64,000 bases of DNA from Nemertoderma westbladi (Eukaryota; Xenacoelomorpha; Nemertodermatida; Nemertodermatidae). The position numbers and the translations under genes were made by a program. Where the stretch lies: assembly GCA_032718475.1 (NCBI GenBank), contig JAUCBJ010009106.1, positions 36,232 to 100,231 of the forward strand, in the 5' to 3' direction. Numbering within the stretch: the stretch's first letter is position 1; the number at the start of each line of letters is the position of its first letter. The notes beneath the pieces are model-generated. The model was not told the DNA's origin. It made no database searches and saw nothing but the letters and a program-made list of their open reading frames with translations. Positions 1 to 12,800 of the stretch are shown piece after piece.

Positions 1-2200
1 GGGTTCGAATTTATTCAGAATCATAATATATTAGCTATAAATGATTCAATCAACAAATGGATATTTTGATAATTCAGTGACACATAATCGAGTGAGACAC
101 TGATTGTGGATTGTGGAAGCATGCTCACTTAAATACTACAGTATTGAGAGTTCGGATCTTCTGCAAAGAATCATCAAACCTATTTAGTCCAGAAGGTAAA
201 TGATATGTTGCCTACAACATGGAAAGTGGTCCATTGTCTTCACGCTCCGCGGTTTTTTTTACGTTTACTTTATAAAACTGCACGATGGCAATCCATCGAT
301 GACGATGAAAATTTAAGCAATTTTTATAAAAGTGAACGAATTATACAGTAAAATATACACGGCATTGAATGTGAAAACCCAATACGACTTCCGATGTTCT
401 ATGGGTGGTGTTCCAGAACGTTTTTACTTAGTATTGTTCCAATTTCCGAAGAGCCCTATTAACGATAATAGTAAATTAATATAAAAAGTCCATATATACC
501 ATACCATATTGTATCGATTCAAATCATATACACCATGAACCGTAATATAGTGTCATTTTCTGATGACACGGACCCCTCAAGCAATTTGATAGAGATTTGT
601 AGAAAAATCTGGGGGGGGGGGGGGGGGGGGGGCGTCCGTCACGGGTGATGGTGTATTGATTGTCGAATCTTAAAATAAAATAAAAACCTATCCACAAATG
701 GATTATTGGGATTAAACTCTAAGCCAAACTTCCAATATTGACTATATTTTACATAATCATCTCCATCAGAGGTTGACTTTTTTGAATTTAGACATTTTTT
801 GATAAAGAGATTGTTGCTTCTGACCGAAATGAAAAATGTAACAACTGTATCATTATTTGCGTGGGTTGTGGCATTATGGAACTGAAACACCACCGGGCGG
901 AATTATAACAATTCCATTTCCAGGATCAGGATCGTCTTACACATTTAATATGCCACCCCCCCCCCCCCCCCCGGGTCCTTTTAATTTCTCGAGATTATTA
1001 CTGATGTTACTCCGTGGGCTACTATGATAAATATGTATAGACTATGGTGCTACCTTGTTTTACTTAGACGATTCGCCACCCCAAGAAATAAATATATATG
1101 AGGCTAAATTATCGAACCAGTAGCAACTCGTCTCCTCCCATCAACATACTACAGTAATTAACATTCAGCGACGCCAAAGTAATTAATTTAACCTCCCCAA
1201 GAATCGAACATTTGGCAAAGATTATCTTAGAAGCCGCCATACTTCCGAACTCTTATGTAAATCAGAATAACAAATGATGGGGTTTTGCATTTATGAATAT
1301 ACTGCACACTTTGTAGAAGATACTGCCTCTGACTGCAACACTGCAACGGTGCCCCCGTAGTACTTAAATAGAGTTCAAGGATTACGTATTTTGTAATAAT
1401 TGAAATAATGATATACTTAACTTAACGAGTTAAATTTTTATATACATGTAGTACATACAGGTATCTTATTATGGATCATCCACCCATAATACTGTACCAT
1501 CTAAAACCACAAACGAAGCCTCGTCCCAACAAAGTTATCAGTCTATCCCTTTCAGCGAGAAGCCTTCGTGAGATCTCGTACCATACGTTCAACCAACTGC
1601 TGATGACAAGAATAACCTTTACTTGGCAGTATCACCAGCTCAGATGATTAACAACGCATTAATAATCTGTTTGAGGTCCTGGTCAGAGACATCTAAACGT
1701 ATTGGAGGTTCAGTGATCTTTAGCTTTTCATCCCACCACAATTTCTAACACATCCCACCCGGGTGGGTAGTTTTATTTCCCGAGCAACGGTCGCAAACTT
1801 TAATCAACTCAAGGTGAGTAGGCCTATGATGGAGTTAGAATGAAATCTGGCTTGAGTTAGTGGATGCGCGAGAATCTTTACATTATAGTTATGTGGGAAG
1901 AGAGACGGTTATTGAGAACAAACTTTTTATGTCGGGTTTAAAAGAAAATAGATCTTAACATTCAATGCCGATCTTGTGCGCGAGACAAATTAGACAGATT
2001 ATTGGAAACCCACGATTATTTTTTAGAAGGGAGCATGTTGGGCTTTATTATAAACAAAATGTATTATAATATCCTGGAGATTTTACCAGTATGCAGCCAA
2101 CCAAATGTGGATAATCTAATTGTTATCCATAAGAAGGACAGCAGCTAACCGCTATCGAGTTCTTGTGTTACGAAAGATAGCACAAAAAACTAAAAAGCAT
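1..2200. other. No gene seen; flank with G and C runs
   Basis: No credible coding segment was found. The stretch holds a 22-base G run at 611-632, a 17-base C run at 956-972 and a 14-bp perfect palindrome around 1755-1768. The 90 bases before the G run (about 541-632) resemble the outer part of the foldback element at 8455-9284, including the sequence that leads into its own G run, so this is probably a fragment of that family. Confidence 0.5.
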
Positions 2201-2222
2201 GAATAATCAATTTATTTATTAT

Positions 2223-3245
2223 TGCTGGAGATGGGGGTGCTGGGGATGGGGTGCTGTGGATGGGGGTGCTGGGGATGGGGTGCTGTGGATGGGGGTGCTG
2301 GGGATGGGGTGCTGTGGATGGGGGTGCTGGGGATGGGGTGCTGTGGATGGGGGTGCTGGGGGTGGAGGTGCTGTGGATAGGGGTGCTGGGGGTGGAGGTG
2401 CTGTGGATAGGGTTGCTGGGGATGGGGGTGCTGTGGATGGGGGGGGTGCTGGGGGTGGAGGTGCTGTGGATGGGGTTGCTGGGGTGGCTGGGGTGGAGGT
2501 GCTAGGGATGCTGTGGATAGAGTGCTGTGGGTGGGGTTGCTGGGGTGGGGTGCTGGGTTGCTGGGGGTGGAGGTGATGGCAGCCAGTTTCAGGTCAATTC
2601 TGTCACCATGTCTGTATGTGTGCGAGTTTATAGGGATGGGGGGATGTGGTTGCTGGGGTGGGGGTGCTAAAAAAAGTAAAAAGTAAAGTAAATTTTCTTC
2701 GGCCACTTGGCCACGGATTACGCACAAAGTCTGACGACTTATTTCCAGTGCGGACCCCAAGAACTACAAGCAGGTGCTGGGTTGGAGGTTCTGGGTTGGG
2801 GTGTTGGGGGTGCTGGGTTGCGGTGGATGGAGGTGCTGGGGATGGAGGTGCTGGGGATGGGGGTGCTGGGGATGGGGTGCTGGGGGCGGAGGAGCTGGGG
2901 GTGTTGTGGGTGGGGTTGCTGGGGTGTGGGTGCTGGGGATGGGAATACTGGGGTGGGGGTGTTGGTGGTGTTGGTGCTGTGGATGGGGGTACCGGGGTTG
3001 GGGTGCTGGGGATGGGGGTGCTGGGTTGGAGGTTCTGGGTTGGGGTGGTGGGGGTGCTGGGTTGCGGGGGGTTGAGGTGCTGGGGATGGAGTGCTGGGTT
3101 AATGGTGCTGGTGGTGGATGTGCTGGGGCTGGAGATGGTGGGGATGGGGTGGTGGTGGTGGTGGTGGCGGGGGTACTTTGGGTGGGGTGCTGGTGGCGGG
3201 GGTACTTGGGGTGGGGTGCTGGGGTGGGGGAGGGTTGTGTTCGGC
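2223..3245 (+). repeat. G-rich minisatellite downstream of RBM39
   Basis: A degenerate array of 15-bp-like units built on GCTGGGGATGGGG / GCTGTGGATGGGG. It runs from 2223 to about 2590 and from about 2770 to 3245 and is split by unrelated sequence that includes a SINE tail. The plus strand is almost free of C and rich in G triplets and quartets, so G-quadruplex folding is plausible. It begins about 340 bp beyond the candidate RBM39 poly(A) signal. Open frames of 60-210 codons in several frames are by-products of the low complexity. Confidence 0.9.
2706..2766 (-). mobile_element. SINE 3'-body fragment inside minisatellite
   Basis: The reverse complement matches the 3' part of the tRNA-derived SINE at 24485-24735 over about 55 bases, including the segment AAGTCGTCAGACTTTGTGCG. 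It sits between the two halves of the G-rich array, so it was either inserted into the array or is an old seed flanking it. Confidence 0.75.
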
Positions 3246-3334
3246 AAAAGTACCGTTTTTCACATTTATACTTTCTGTATTTGAATGCTTAGCTGCCATT
3301 CTGAGTGAATATTTGGGCCGCAAGTTTTGTTCGA

Positions 3335-3430
3335 ACGGATAACCGCTATGTTCGAGGTCACCAGTTCGATCCCACCTCGGAGTATAAACCCGACTTTGCT
3401 AAGAGCCGTTTTTCTCTCCGATATATACCC
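3335..3430 (+). mobile_element. Possible tRNA-derived SINE fragment
   Basis: A B-box-like stretch (AGTTCGATCCC, about 3363-3373) is followed by a short body. The A box is weak. This is a tentative assignment, based on resemblance to the clearer SINEs elsewhere in the window. Confidence 0.3.
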
Positions 3431-3584
3431 GGGGGACGATTTTATATTCATAGAAGTAAATAAGGAATGTCATTAGTTTTATACCAACTATATATTATTA
3501 TAGTCATAACATTTAAACGGAAACAATAAAATATATACGTCAACCGAATTCCTGCTGTTATTCATTGGCGAACAAATATTAGTG

Positions 3585-3590
3585 TTTATT
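3585..3590 (-). promoter_or_regulatory. Candidate RBM39 poly(A) signal
   Basis: AATAAA on the minus strand, about 120 nt past the RBM39 stop codon (3712-3714). It is the first canonical hexamer downstream on that strand that I noticed; the cleavage site is not determined. Confidence 0.5.
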
Positions 3591-3711
3591 TAATTAGTAG
3601 GTCTATAAGGGTAAATAAAACGCCGATTCTGTACAAAAACCAAAAACCAGTAGAAATAATTACACAGTTAGGTAATAGGTTGGTTGTATTGGAGTCAGTC
3701 ATTGGTTGATA

Positions 3712-3806
3712 TCAGGTGGGTCGGAGAATCGGATTGGATAGTGCAGCTTGGGGGAAGTTCATATGGTAGTTGTTTAAGGTAATGTAAGCAGCGCGAATAG
3801 TCTTAC
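3712..3806 (-). CDS. RBM39 exon 9, C terminus and stop
   Basis: Begins at an acceptor ending TTCCAG. It gives [19 protein letters not shown] and ends ...ILRPT with TGA at 3712-3714. Vertebrate RBM39 ends with a similar short tail after the last UHM strand. This exon has no stand-alone ORF because it lacks an ATG at its start. Confidence 0.88.
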
Positions 3807-6800
3807 CTGGAAAATAGAGACAATACAATTAATTATTATTAGCGATAAATTAATAGAATATATTGTATCGACGCACATTGCCAAAACAACAGACAAAGTC
3901 TAAAATAAGTATTACGAACTTCAGTTTTTTGGAATATTCCGTGATTTATCTGTAATGTGTCGTAAACATATTATTATAATCAAGAAATATAATTATAAAA
4001 ATTAAACAAGATATAAAACTGCACCAGCTTCCCATCACCCATACAGTTAATAATGTTGCACCAGGGATGAACATCGGTCTGCGAGGTCATTGGCCCGGTG
4101 CACCAGGGATGAATATCGGTCTGCGAGGTCATTGGCCCGGTGCACCAGGGATGAATATCGGTCTGCGAGGTCATTGGCCCGGTGCACCAGGGATGAACAT
4201 CGGTCTGCGAGGTCATTGCCCCGGTGCACCAGGGATGAATATCGGTCTGCGAGGTCATTGCCCCGGTGCACCAGGGATGAACATCGGTCTGCGAGGTCAT
4301 TGCCCCGGTGCACCAGGGATGAATATCGGTCTGCGAGGTCATTGCCCCGGTGCACCAGGGATGAATATCGGTCTGCGAGGTCATTGCCCCGGTGCACCAG
4401 GGATGAACATCGGTCTGCGAGGTCATTGCCCCGCAGACCCGCACCATCGTGTATATTTGGATTATTTTTAATCAATATTTTTTTATGATTTAAAATTTAT
4501 TTTAAAAAATTTTTACACAGTTGACTTTATTCTAACGCGGCCTTATAATAATATTGTAAAAAAAGTACAACCAGACAATAATACCATAAACCCATAAACA
4601 GAATTCATAGTTAGTCAGTGACACGTAATATATTGAAACTAGTCTGGAATGTAATATCCTTCAGCGACTTAAAAAATAGTTCTAATGAAACAGATGTCAA
4701 AGTCTACCTAATAGTTCGCACTAAGTCTGGGGAGATACAATTGGTGATTATAAAATAGAATAGAATATATAAGGATATAAGTTGTTAGACTCTATACTGA
4801 CCTCCGAAATAGCGACCGTTCAATGCAGCTACTATGCTAAGTGCGACACTCGGTGTAGGGGCCTTGCAGTAGACATTGCCTTCGGTAGAGTTTTTATCCA
4901 CGTATATGTGTACCAGTCCGCCGTGGCTCACACATTCTTCTATGACGTCATTGGCGATCGCCTGATCCCAATTGGGTCCAGATTCCCTAATAATGTTCAC
5001 AAAAATTAATATAAATCAATTAAACAATTAATCTATTTTGTCAATAAAGCAGTACTTTATGGCATTTTGCGCTCGAAGTGATCTTATTTAACGATCGAGC
5101 GTAAAGAGGGAGGTTAATGATATAACGATTATGGGAATGCAAGAAGTAGGTATACTACTTAATCTACTAAAGTTCTAGAATATAATTATTTTGTTTTATA
5201 TTTGACGTTTAAGTTACAAGAATTACATACTAGCCAGTTAAAACAAATCATTTTTGAGTGTCATATAATTTTGGAGCGCCACGCAATTAATACAGCGGGA
5301 GATACAATAAGTTGTACTTAAATGCATTACCCAAATAGAATGGAATGCAATTAAAGTTGGCGTATAATAAATATCAATATGACATGAAGGAAAAAAACTA
5401 CGTATACAAAAAATAAATACAATAAAACGACATATCGCGTCGTCTACACGGTAACCATAGCAACATCATCAAACTCACTCGTTTGGGTCGAACATATTGC
5501 TGAGCATAAAACACTGCTGGGGGTCTGATCGCTGAGACTGTTGGAGTTGTTGGGGGTTGTCCCCGTAAGAGGTGATCCCACCAGCACCGCCCAGACCACC
5601 AGGACCTCCAGGCGTCAATGTCTGTTGGTTCTGGTTGGTAATCAATGCCTGCGCTGCCGCTGGAGGCATCTCCATTCCTGTACCTAAATGGGCAAAAACA
5701 TAAAGTTGTATGAATGACTAATGATGCAAAAACGGCGAGATAATACCTCGTTACGATCTTAAATTATAAAGTTAGAAAAAAGAGCAGGTTTCCGTGGCAC
5801 GTTATTCTAACCAAAACAATAAATGAAAATTAATAACACAAAATCTTGGGACCTGAATTCGTAAGAGAGTCAACCTTTTCAGTATCCCTTTCAAGTTGAT
5901 CTACATACAGTATGTTATGGCCGGTCGTCCACGACTACGCTTCCCATGAGTTGGTTGCCAGAGAAGTAGATCTGGTATGACCTCGTCTTTACTTCGCCAG
6001 CAGTGCCCACTGAATCTTAATCAGCGTTCACGGAGGGTGGTTGATACAGGTGGTATTGTACCATAAAGCTCGGCATTTGTCATGTGTTGCCTCCAGCTGA
6101 TGTTTAGGGCTGCCCTTAGTAGTCTTGTGTACCAACCATCAATTCGTTGTTCAAGTGATTTAGTCAGTGTCCAGGTCTCACCCCCGTATAAAAATACACT
6201 TTCCACTGTGGCTCGAAATAACTTAGTCAACAGGTGTCTGGAGAGATCTGATTTCCAGATGGTATCCATTTTTGATAGAGCTACCCAAGCCTTTGCTTTC
6301 CTAACTTCTATGTCCTTTTTGCTACTCTCTATCCATGATCCAAGGTACTGGAAGTCGTCAACCTTCCTTAGTTGATTATTATAAATGGTTATCAAGCTTC
6401 CATCAACATTAAAGGTCATGAATTCGGTCTTTGTAGCATTTATATGCAATCCAACCGCCTTAGCAGCCCTCTCCACTTTATTTAGTAGAAGCTGTGCATC
6501 TGCTAGCGTATTAGGGAGCAGGGCGATGTCATCCGCAAAGTCGGTGTCTGTGACTGTAGTTGCCGGATATCTACTACTTCAGCGTTCTTGAAGTGTGAAT
6601 CCCAGATCTTCACCCTTTGTGGCCGTCCTCATTGCGTAATCCAGCACAATTACAAATAGTAATGGTGCTAATGTGTCACCTTGCAGTACGCCAGCCAGGA
6701 TTGAGAAAAACTCAGTTTTACCATCTGGTGAGAGTACCTGCGCTTCTGTGTCACAATATAACAATCCAATGCCAGCAACAATTACTTTTGGTATTCCATA

Positions 6801-9800
6801 AGCTCTTAGGATTTCAAGCATTTTACCTCTATGGATGGAGTCGAATGCCTTCTTGAAGTCCACAAAAGTCATGACTGCGGGGAGATTCTTTGACTTAATT
6901 CCTTCCATCAGTCTCCGTAGTGCAAGTATCTGAGCTATTGTTGATCTACTTGGTCGAAATCCGTTTTGGCTCTTACGCAGTAGTTTCTCTATGTGAGGCA
7001 TAATCCTATATAGAATCATTTTATTGTATATTTTGGCAGCTACCACAAGCAGACAGATCCCACGATAGTTTGTTGGTATGCCGAGGTCTCCTTTCTTGGG
7101 GAGAGGCTTTATTAGTTGACCTTTAGTCCAAATTGGTGGTGGCTTTTCCCCTTTTAACATCCGGTTGCAAACATTCAATAATGGTCTGTTTAGCACTCCG
7201 GTTTTCCATACCTCCGCTGGGATTTCATCTAATCCACTCGCTTTATTATTGGACATGCTTTTAATGCTTCTTCGGAGTTCGGCAGGTGTGAAGTCCCCTG
7301 TTTCTATAGATAGTGTCTTGTCATATATTTTCCTTGTAGGGCTGACCTCGATGTTTGGTGGCTGCCCAAGCAAGTTGCTGAAGTGAATTTTCCACTTCCA
7401 AACACGTTCTTCAGGACTATCGGCTTTGAGGCGGCCCTTTGCACAACTTTTCCGACCAGATATCTCATTTACAGTTTGCCAGGTAAGTCTTGATTGTTGC
7501 TGTATGTGAGCAGTTGCAATTGCTTCAGTTTTATCCTGTATGTACTTTTCCTGGCTGATGTTGTAGGCCAATTTAAGATCGTCCTTAGCTTTCTCAACCT
7601 TGTTAATGTTTTCGGTTGTTGGTTGTTCGGTTTTAACTTTGTAGGCTATCTTAAGATCTTCTCTCTTACAAGTAACCTCAGAGTTTTGCCATGGCACATA
7701 CTGTTTTCGTTTCGGTTTCTGGGGGATATGACCCTTAGCTGATTCCTTGTGGGCTGTTATTATATTCTGGTATATTGAATTGGTGGATTGGTCTTCATCC
7801 ATTGACTGAAGTGTTTCAAAGCGGTTTTGAACTTCTACTGTATAAGCATCATTTACAGCATTGTCAGTTCTGAGTTTCTCCCAGTCATATTTGATACTGG
7901 GTTTGCTGGCTCTCAAACTGAGTCTTATCTCTGCAGTCACAATTCTGTGGTCCGAACCAATTAGGTTGAACGAGCTGTATGCCTCCCAGTTGATCATGCT
8001 GTTTCTCCACTTTTTGTTTATAAGGATGTAATTCAGTTGTGCTTTTGTTCCATTAGGGTATTGAAAGGTCCATAGCTTCCCCTTACTCTTTTCGAATGTG
8101 TTGTTTGTTGGTATCAATTCACATTCTTCACAAAAGTAAGTACCCATTTCTGTTAGAACTGGTGTTTTAGGTGTTACCCTTGATGTCTTCTGGGCCAATT
8201 TGGGCATTCAGGTCACCAGCAATGACTTTAACATTGTGTTTCGGAATGTCCTTTATAAGTCCAGTCAGTTCTTCATAAAACTTGACTGCTTGTTCTGGCT
8301 CTGAGGCATTGGTTGGACTGTAGCAACGTATAACTGTTGCCTTGGGATTCCCATCAAATGTTGCGATCATAACCCTGGAATTTATAGATTCAATGTTGTT
8401 TAGGGTCTTAAGTGCAAATGGGCTTAGCAGAATTCCTACTCCACCAAATACTATACATTACACCTTGTCCTGGAATATAGTGTCGTTATTCTGGTACATG
8501 GACCACCCCCCCCCCCCAAAAAAAAAAATTTTTTTACAAATCTTAATGAGATTGCATGAAATTTGAAACAGAGTTAGTTTCATCTCCATCATCCTTAGTG
8601 GGTAAGTCAGAATTTTATTTTTGCTTTCAATCTTTAGTTACAAGCGTTTAAAAAAAGTGTATCCGTCGATCTTGCACCAGTTACCGCACAGTTATTCTTC
8701 AACCTTATAGTGATTTGTAGATACTCGTGGAAAGCTGGACATGCAAGGATTCAAAATATGTAAAAATATTTGAATTTGGTTGGGAAATAGCTGAGATAGG
8801 GGCATTTGAATGTTGCATGTATTTACTTGCGCTGCAGGCTATTTATTCCATTTAATAAATACACAATTTTCTAGAACATTTTGCTTATCTCATAAGTAGC
8901 TTGGCAACAATGCAATGCCTACATGATGATACTAGTATATGGATATTCCCACATAAGCAAAATGTTCTAGAACATTGTGTATTTATTAAATAGAATAAAT
9001 TGCCATCAACGCAAGTAAATACATGCAACATTCAAATGCCCATATCTCAGCTATTTCCCAACCAAATTTAAATATTTTTACATATTTTGAATCCTTGCAT
9101 GTCCCGATTTCCACTAGTACCAACAAATCACTGACTCACCCAGTAAGGAGGAGGGAGGTGAAACTAACTCTGTTTCAAATTTTATGCAATCTCATTAAGA
9201 TTTGTACAAAAATTTGGGGGGGGGGGGGCAGGTACCTGAATAACGACACTATATTCCAGGACAAGGTGTATGTGCATAGGCCTACTTAGTGTAATTTTAT
9301 GGTAAATAATTTTTAAATACTGTAGATCAGTAGTTTTAAACAATTTTTTAAATGGCAGAAAGTCACCTAAAACTTTAACCTAAAAATGTATTTATTTTTA
9401 ATCTGTACGGTGGCTGATTTTTATTTAGGCTATTGATTTTTTTTATTTTTAAGAATAATTTAAATTATTACATTCTGTAATATTTTAGCGGCAGACTGGA
9501 GAACTGCAAAGTACCCCTACGCATATTATTTTCTAAACGATTAACACACTACGTGTGTGTACAAACGATTAACACACTACGTGTGTGTACAAACGATTAA
9601 CACATTACGTGTGTGTACAAACGATTAACACACTAGGTGTGTGTACAAACGATTAACACATTACGTGTGTGTACAAACGATTAACACATTACGTGTGTGT
9701 ACAAACGATTAACACATTACGTGTGTGTACAAACGATTAACACATTACGTGTGTGTACAAACGATTAACACATTACGTGTGTGTACAAACGATTAACACA

Positions 9801-12800
9801 TTACGTGTGTGTACAAACGATTAACACATTACGTGTGTGTACAAACGATTAACACATTACGTGTGTGTACAAACGATTAACACATTACGTGTGTGTACAA
9901 ACGATTAGCACACTACGTGTGTGTACAAACGATTAACACACTACGTGTGTGTACAAACGATTAACACATTACGTGTGTGTACAAACGATTAACACATTAC
10001 GTGTGTGTACAAACGATTAACACACTACGTGTGTGTACAAACGATTAACACACTACGTGTGTGTACAAACGATTAACACACTAGGTGTGTGTACAAACGA
10101 TTAACACATTACGTGTGTGTACAAACGATTAACACATTACGTGTGTGTACAAACGATTAACACATTACGTGTGTGTACAAACGATTAACACATTACGTGT
10201 GTGTACAAACGATTAACACATTACGTGTGTGTACAAACGATTAACACATTACGTGTGTGTACAAACGATTAACACACTACGTGTGTGTACAAACGATTAA
10301 CACACTACGTGTGTGTACAAACGATTAACACATTACGTGTGTGTACAAACGATTAACACATTACGTGTGTGTGTGTACAAACGATTAACACATTACGTGT
10401 GTGTACAAACGATTAACACATTACGTGTGTGTACAAACGATTAACACATTACGTGTGTGTACAAACGATTAACACATTACGTGTGTGTACAAACGATTAA
10501 CACACTACGTGTGTGTACAAACGATTAACATATTACGTGTGTGTACAAACGATTAACACATTACGTGTGTGTACAAACGATTAACACATTACGTGTGTGT
10601 GTGTACAAACGATTAACACATTACGTGTGTGTACAAACGATTAACACATTACGTGTGTGTACAAACGATTAACACATTACGTGTGTGTACAAACGAGTAA
10701 CACATTATGTGTGTGTACAAACGATTAACACATTACGTGTGTGTACAAACGATTAACACATTACGTGTGTGTACAAACGAGTAACACATTACGTGTGTGT
10801 ACAAACGATTAACACATTACGTGTGTGTACAAACGATTAACACATTACGTGTGTGTGTGTACAAACGATTAACACATTACGTGTGTGTACAAACGATTAA
10901 CACATTACGTGTGTGTACAAACGATTAACACATTACGTGTGTGTACAAACGATTAACACATTACGTGTGTGTACAAACGATTAACACATTACGTGTGTGT
11001 ACAAACGATTAACACACTACGTGTGTGTACAAACGATTAACACATTACGTGTGTGTACAAACGATTAACACATTACGTGTGTGTACAAACGATTAACACA
11101 TTACGTGTGTGTACAAACGATTAACACACTACGTGTGTGTACAAACGATTAACACATTACGTGTGTGTACAAACGATTAACATATTACGTGTGTGTACAA
11201 ACGATTAACACATTACGTGTGTGTACAAACGATTAACACATTACGTGTGTGTGTGTACAAACGATTAACACATTACGTGTGTGTACAAACGATTAACACA
11301 TTACGTGTGTGTACAAACGATTAACACATTACGTGTGTGTACAAACGAGTAACACATTATGTGTGTGTACAAACGATTAACACATTACGTGTGTGTAAAA
11401 ACGATTAACACATTACGTGTGTGTACAAACGAGTAACACATTACGTGTGTGTACAAACGATTAACACATTACGTGTGTGTACAAACGATTAACACATTAC
11501 GTGTGTGTGTGTACAAACGATTAACACATTACGTGTGTGTACAAACGATTAACACATTACGTGTGTGTACAAACGATTAACACATTACGTGTGTGTACAA
11601 ACGATTAACACATTACGTGTGTGTACAAACGATTAACACATTACGTGTGTGTACAAACGATTAACACACTACGTGTGTGTACAAACGATTAACACATTAC
11701 GTGTGTGTACAAACGATTAACACATTACGTGTGTGTACAAACGATTAACACATTACGTGTGTGTACAAACGATTAACACACTACGTGTGTGTACAAACGA
11801 TTAACACATTACGTGTGTGTACAAACGATTAACACATTACGTGTGTGTGTGTACAAACGATTAACACATTACGTGTGTGTGTGTACAAACGATTAACACA
11901 TTACGTGTGTGTACAAACGATTAACACATTACGTGTGTGTGTGTACAAACGATTAACACATTACGTGTGTGTGTGTACAAACGATTAACACATTACGTGT
12001 GTGTGTGTACAAACGATTAACACATTACGTGTGTGTACAAACGATTAACACATTACGTGTGTGTGTGTACAAACGATTAACACATTACGTGTGTGTGTGT
12101 ACAAACGATTAACACATTACGTGTGTGTGTGTACAAACGATTAACACATTACGTGTGTGTACAAACGATTAACACATTACGTGTGTGTGTGTACAAACGA
12201 TTAACACATTACGTGTGTGTACAAACGATTAACACATTACGTGTGTGTACAAACGAGTAACACATTATGTGTGTGTGTGTACAAACGATTAACACATTAC
12301 GTGTGTGTACAAACGATTAACACATTACGTGTGTGTACAAACGATTAACACATTACGTGTGTGTACAAACGATTAACACATTACGTGTGTGTACAAACGA
12401 TTAACACATTACGTGTGTGTACAAACGATTAACACATTACGTGTGTGTACAAACGATTAACACATTACGTGTGTGTACAAACGATTAACACATTACGTGT
12501 GTGTACAAACGATTAACACATTACGTGTGTGTACAAACGATTAACACATTACGTGTGTGTACAAACGATTAACACATTACGTGTGTGTACAAACGATTAA
12601 CACATTACGTGTGTGTACAAACGATTAACACATTACGTGTGTGTACAAACGAGTAACACATTATGTGTGTGTACAAACGATTAACACATTACGTGTGTGT
12701 ACAAACGATTAACACATTACGTGTGTGTGTGTACAAACGATTAACACATTACGTGTGTGTACAAACGATTAACACATTACGTGTGTGTACAAACGATTAA

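Noticed and set aside
2199-3342. Gly/Trp- or Pro/His-rich ORFs in both orientations
   Set aside because: Low-complexity translations of the G-rich minisatellite.
4047-4488. ORFs of 130-155 codons on both strands
   Set aside because: The 42-bp unit is divisible by three, so several frames stay open; the sequence lies within RBM39 intron 8.
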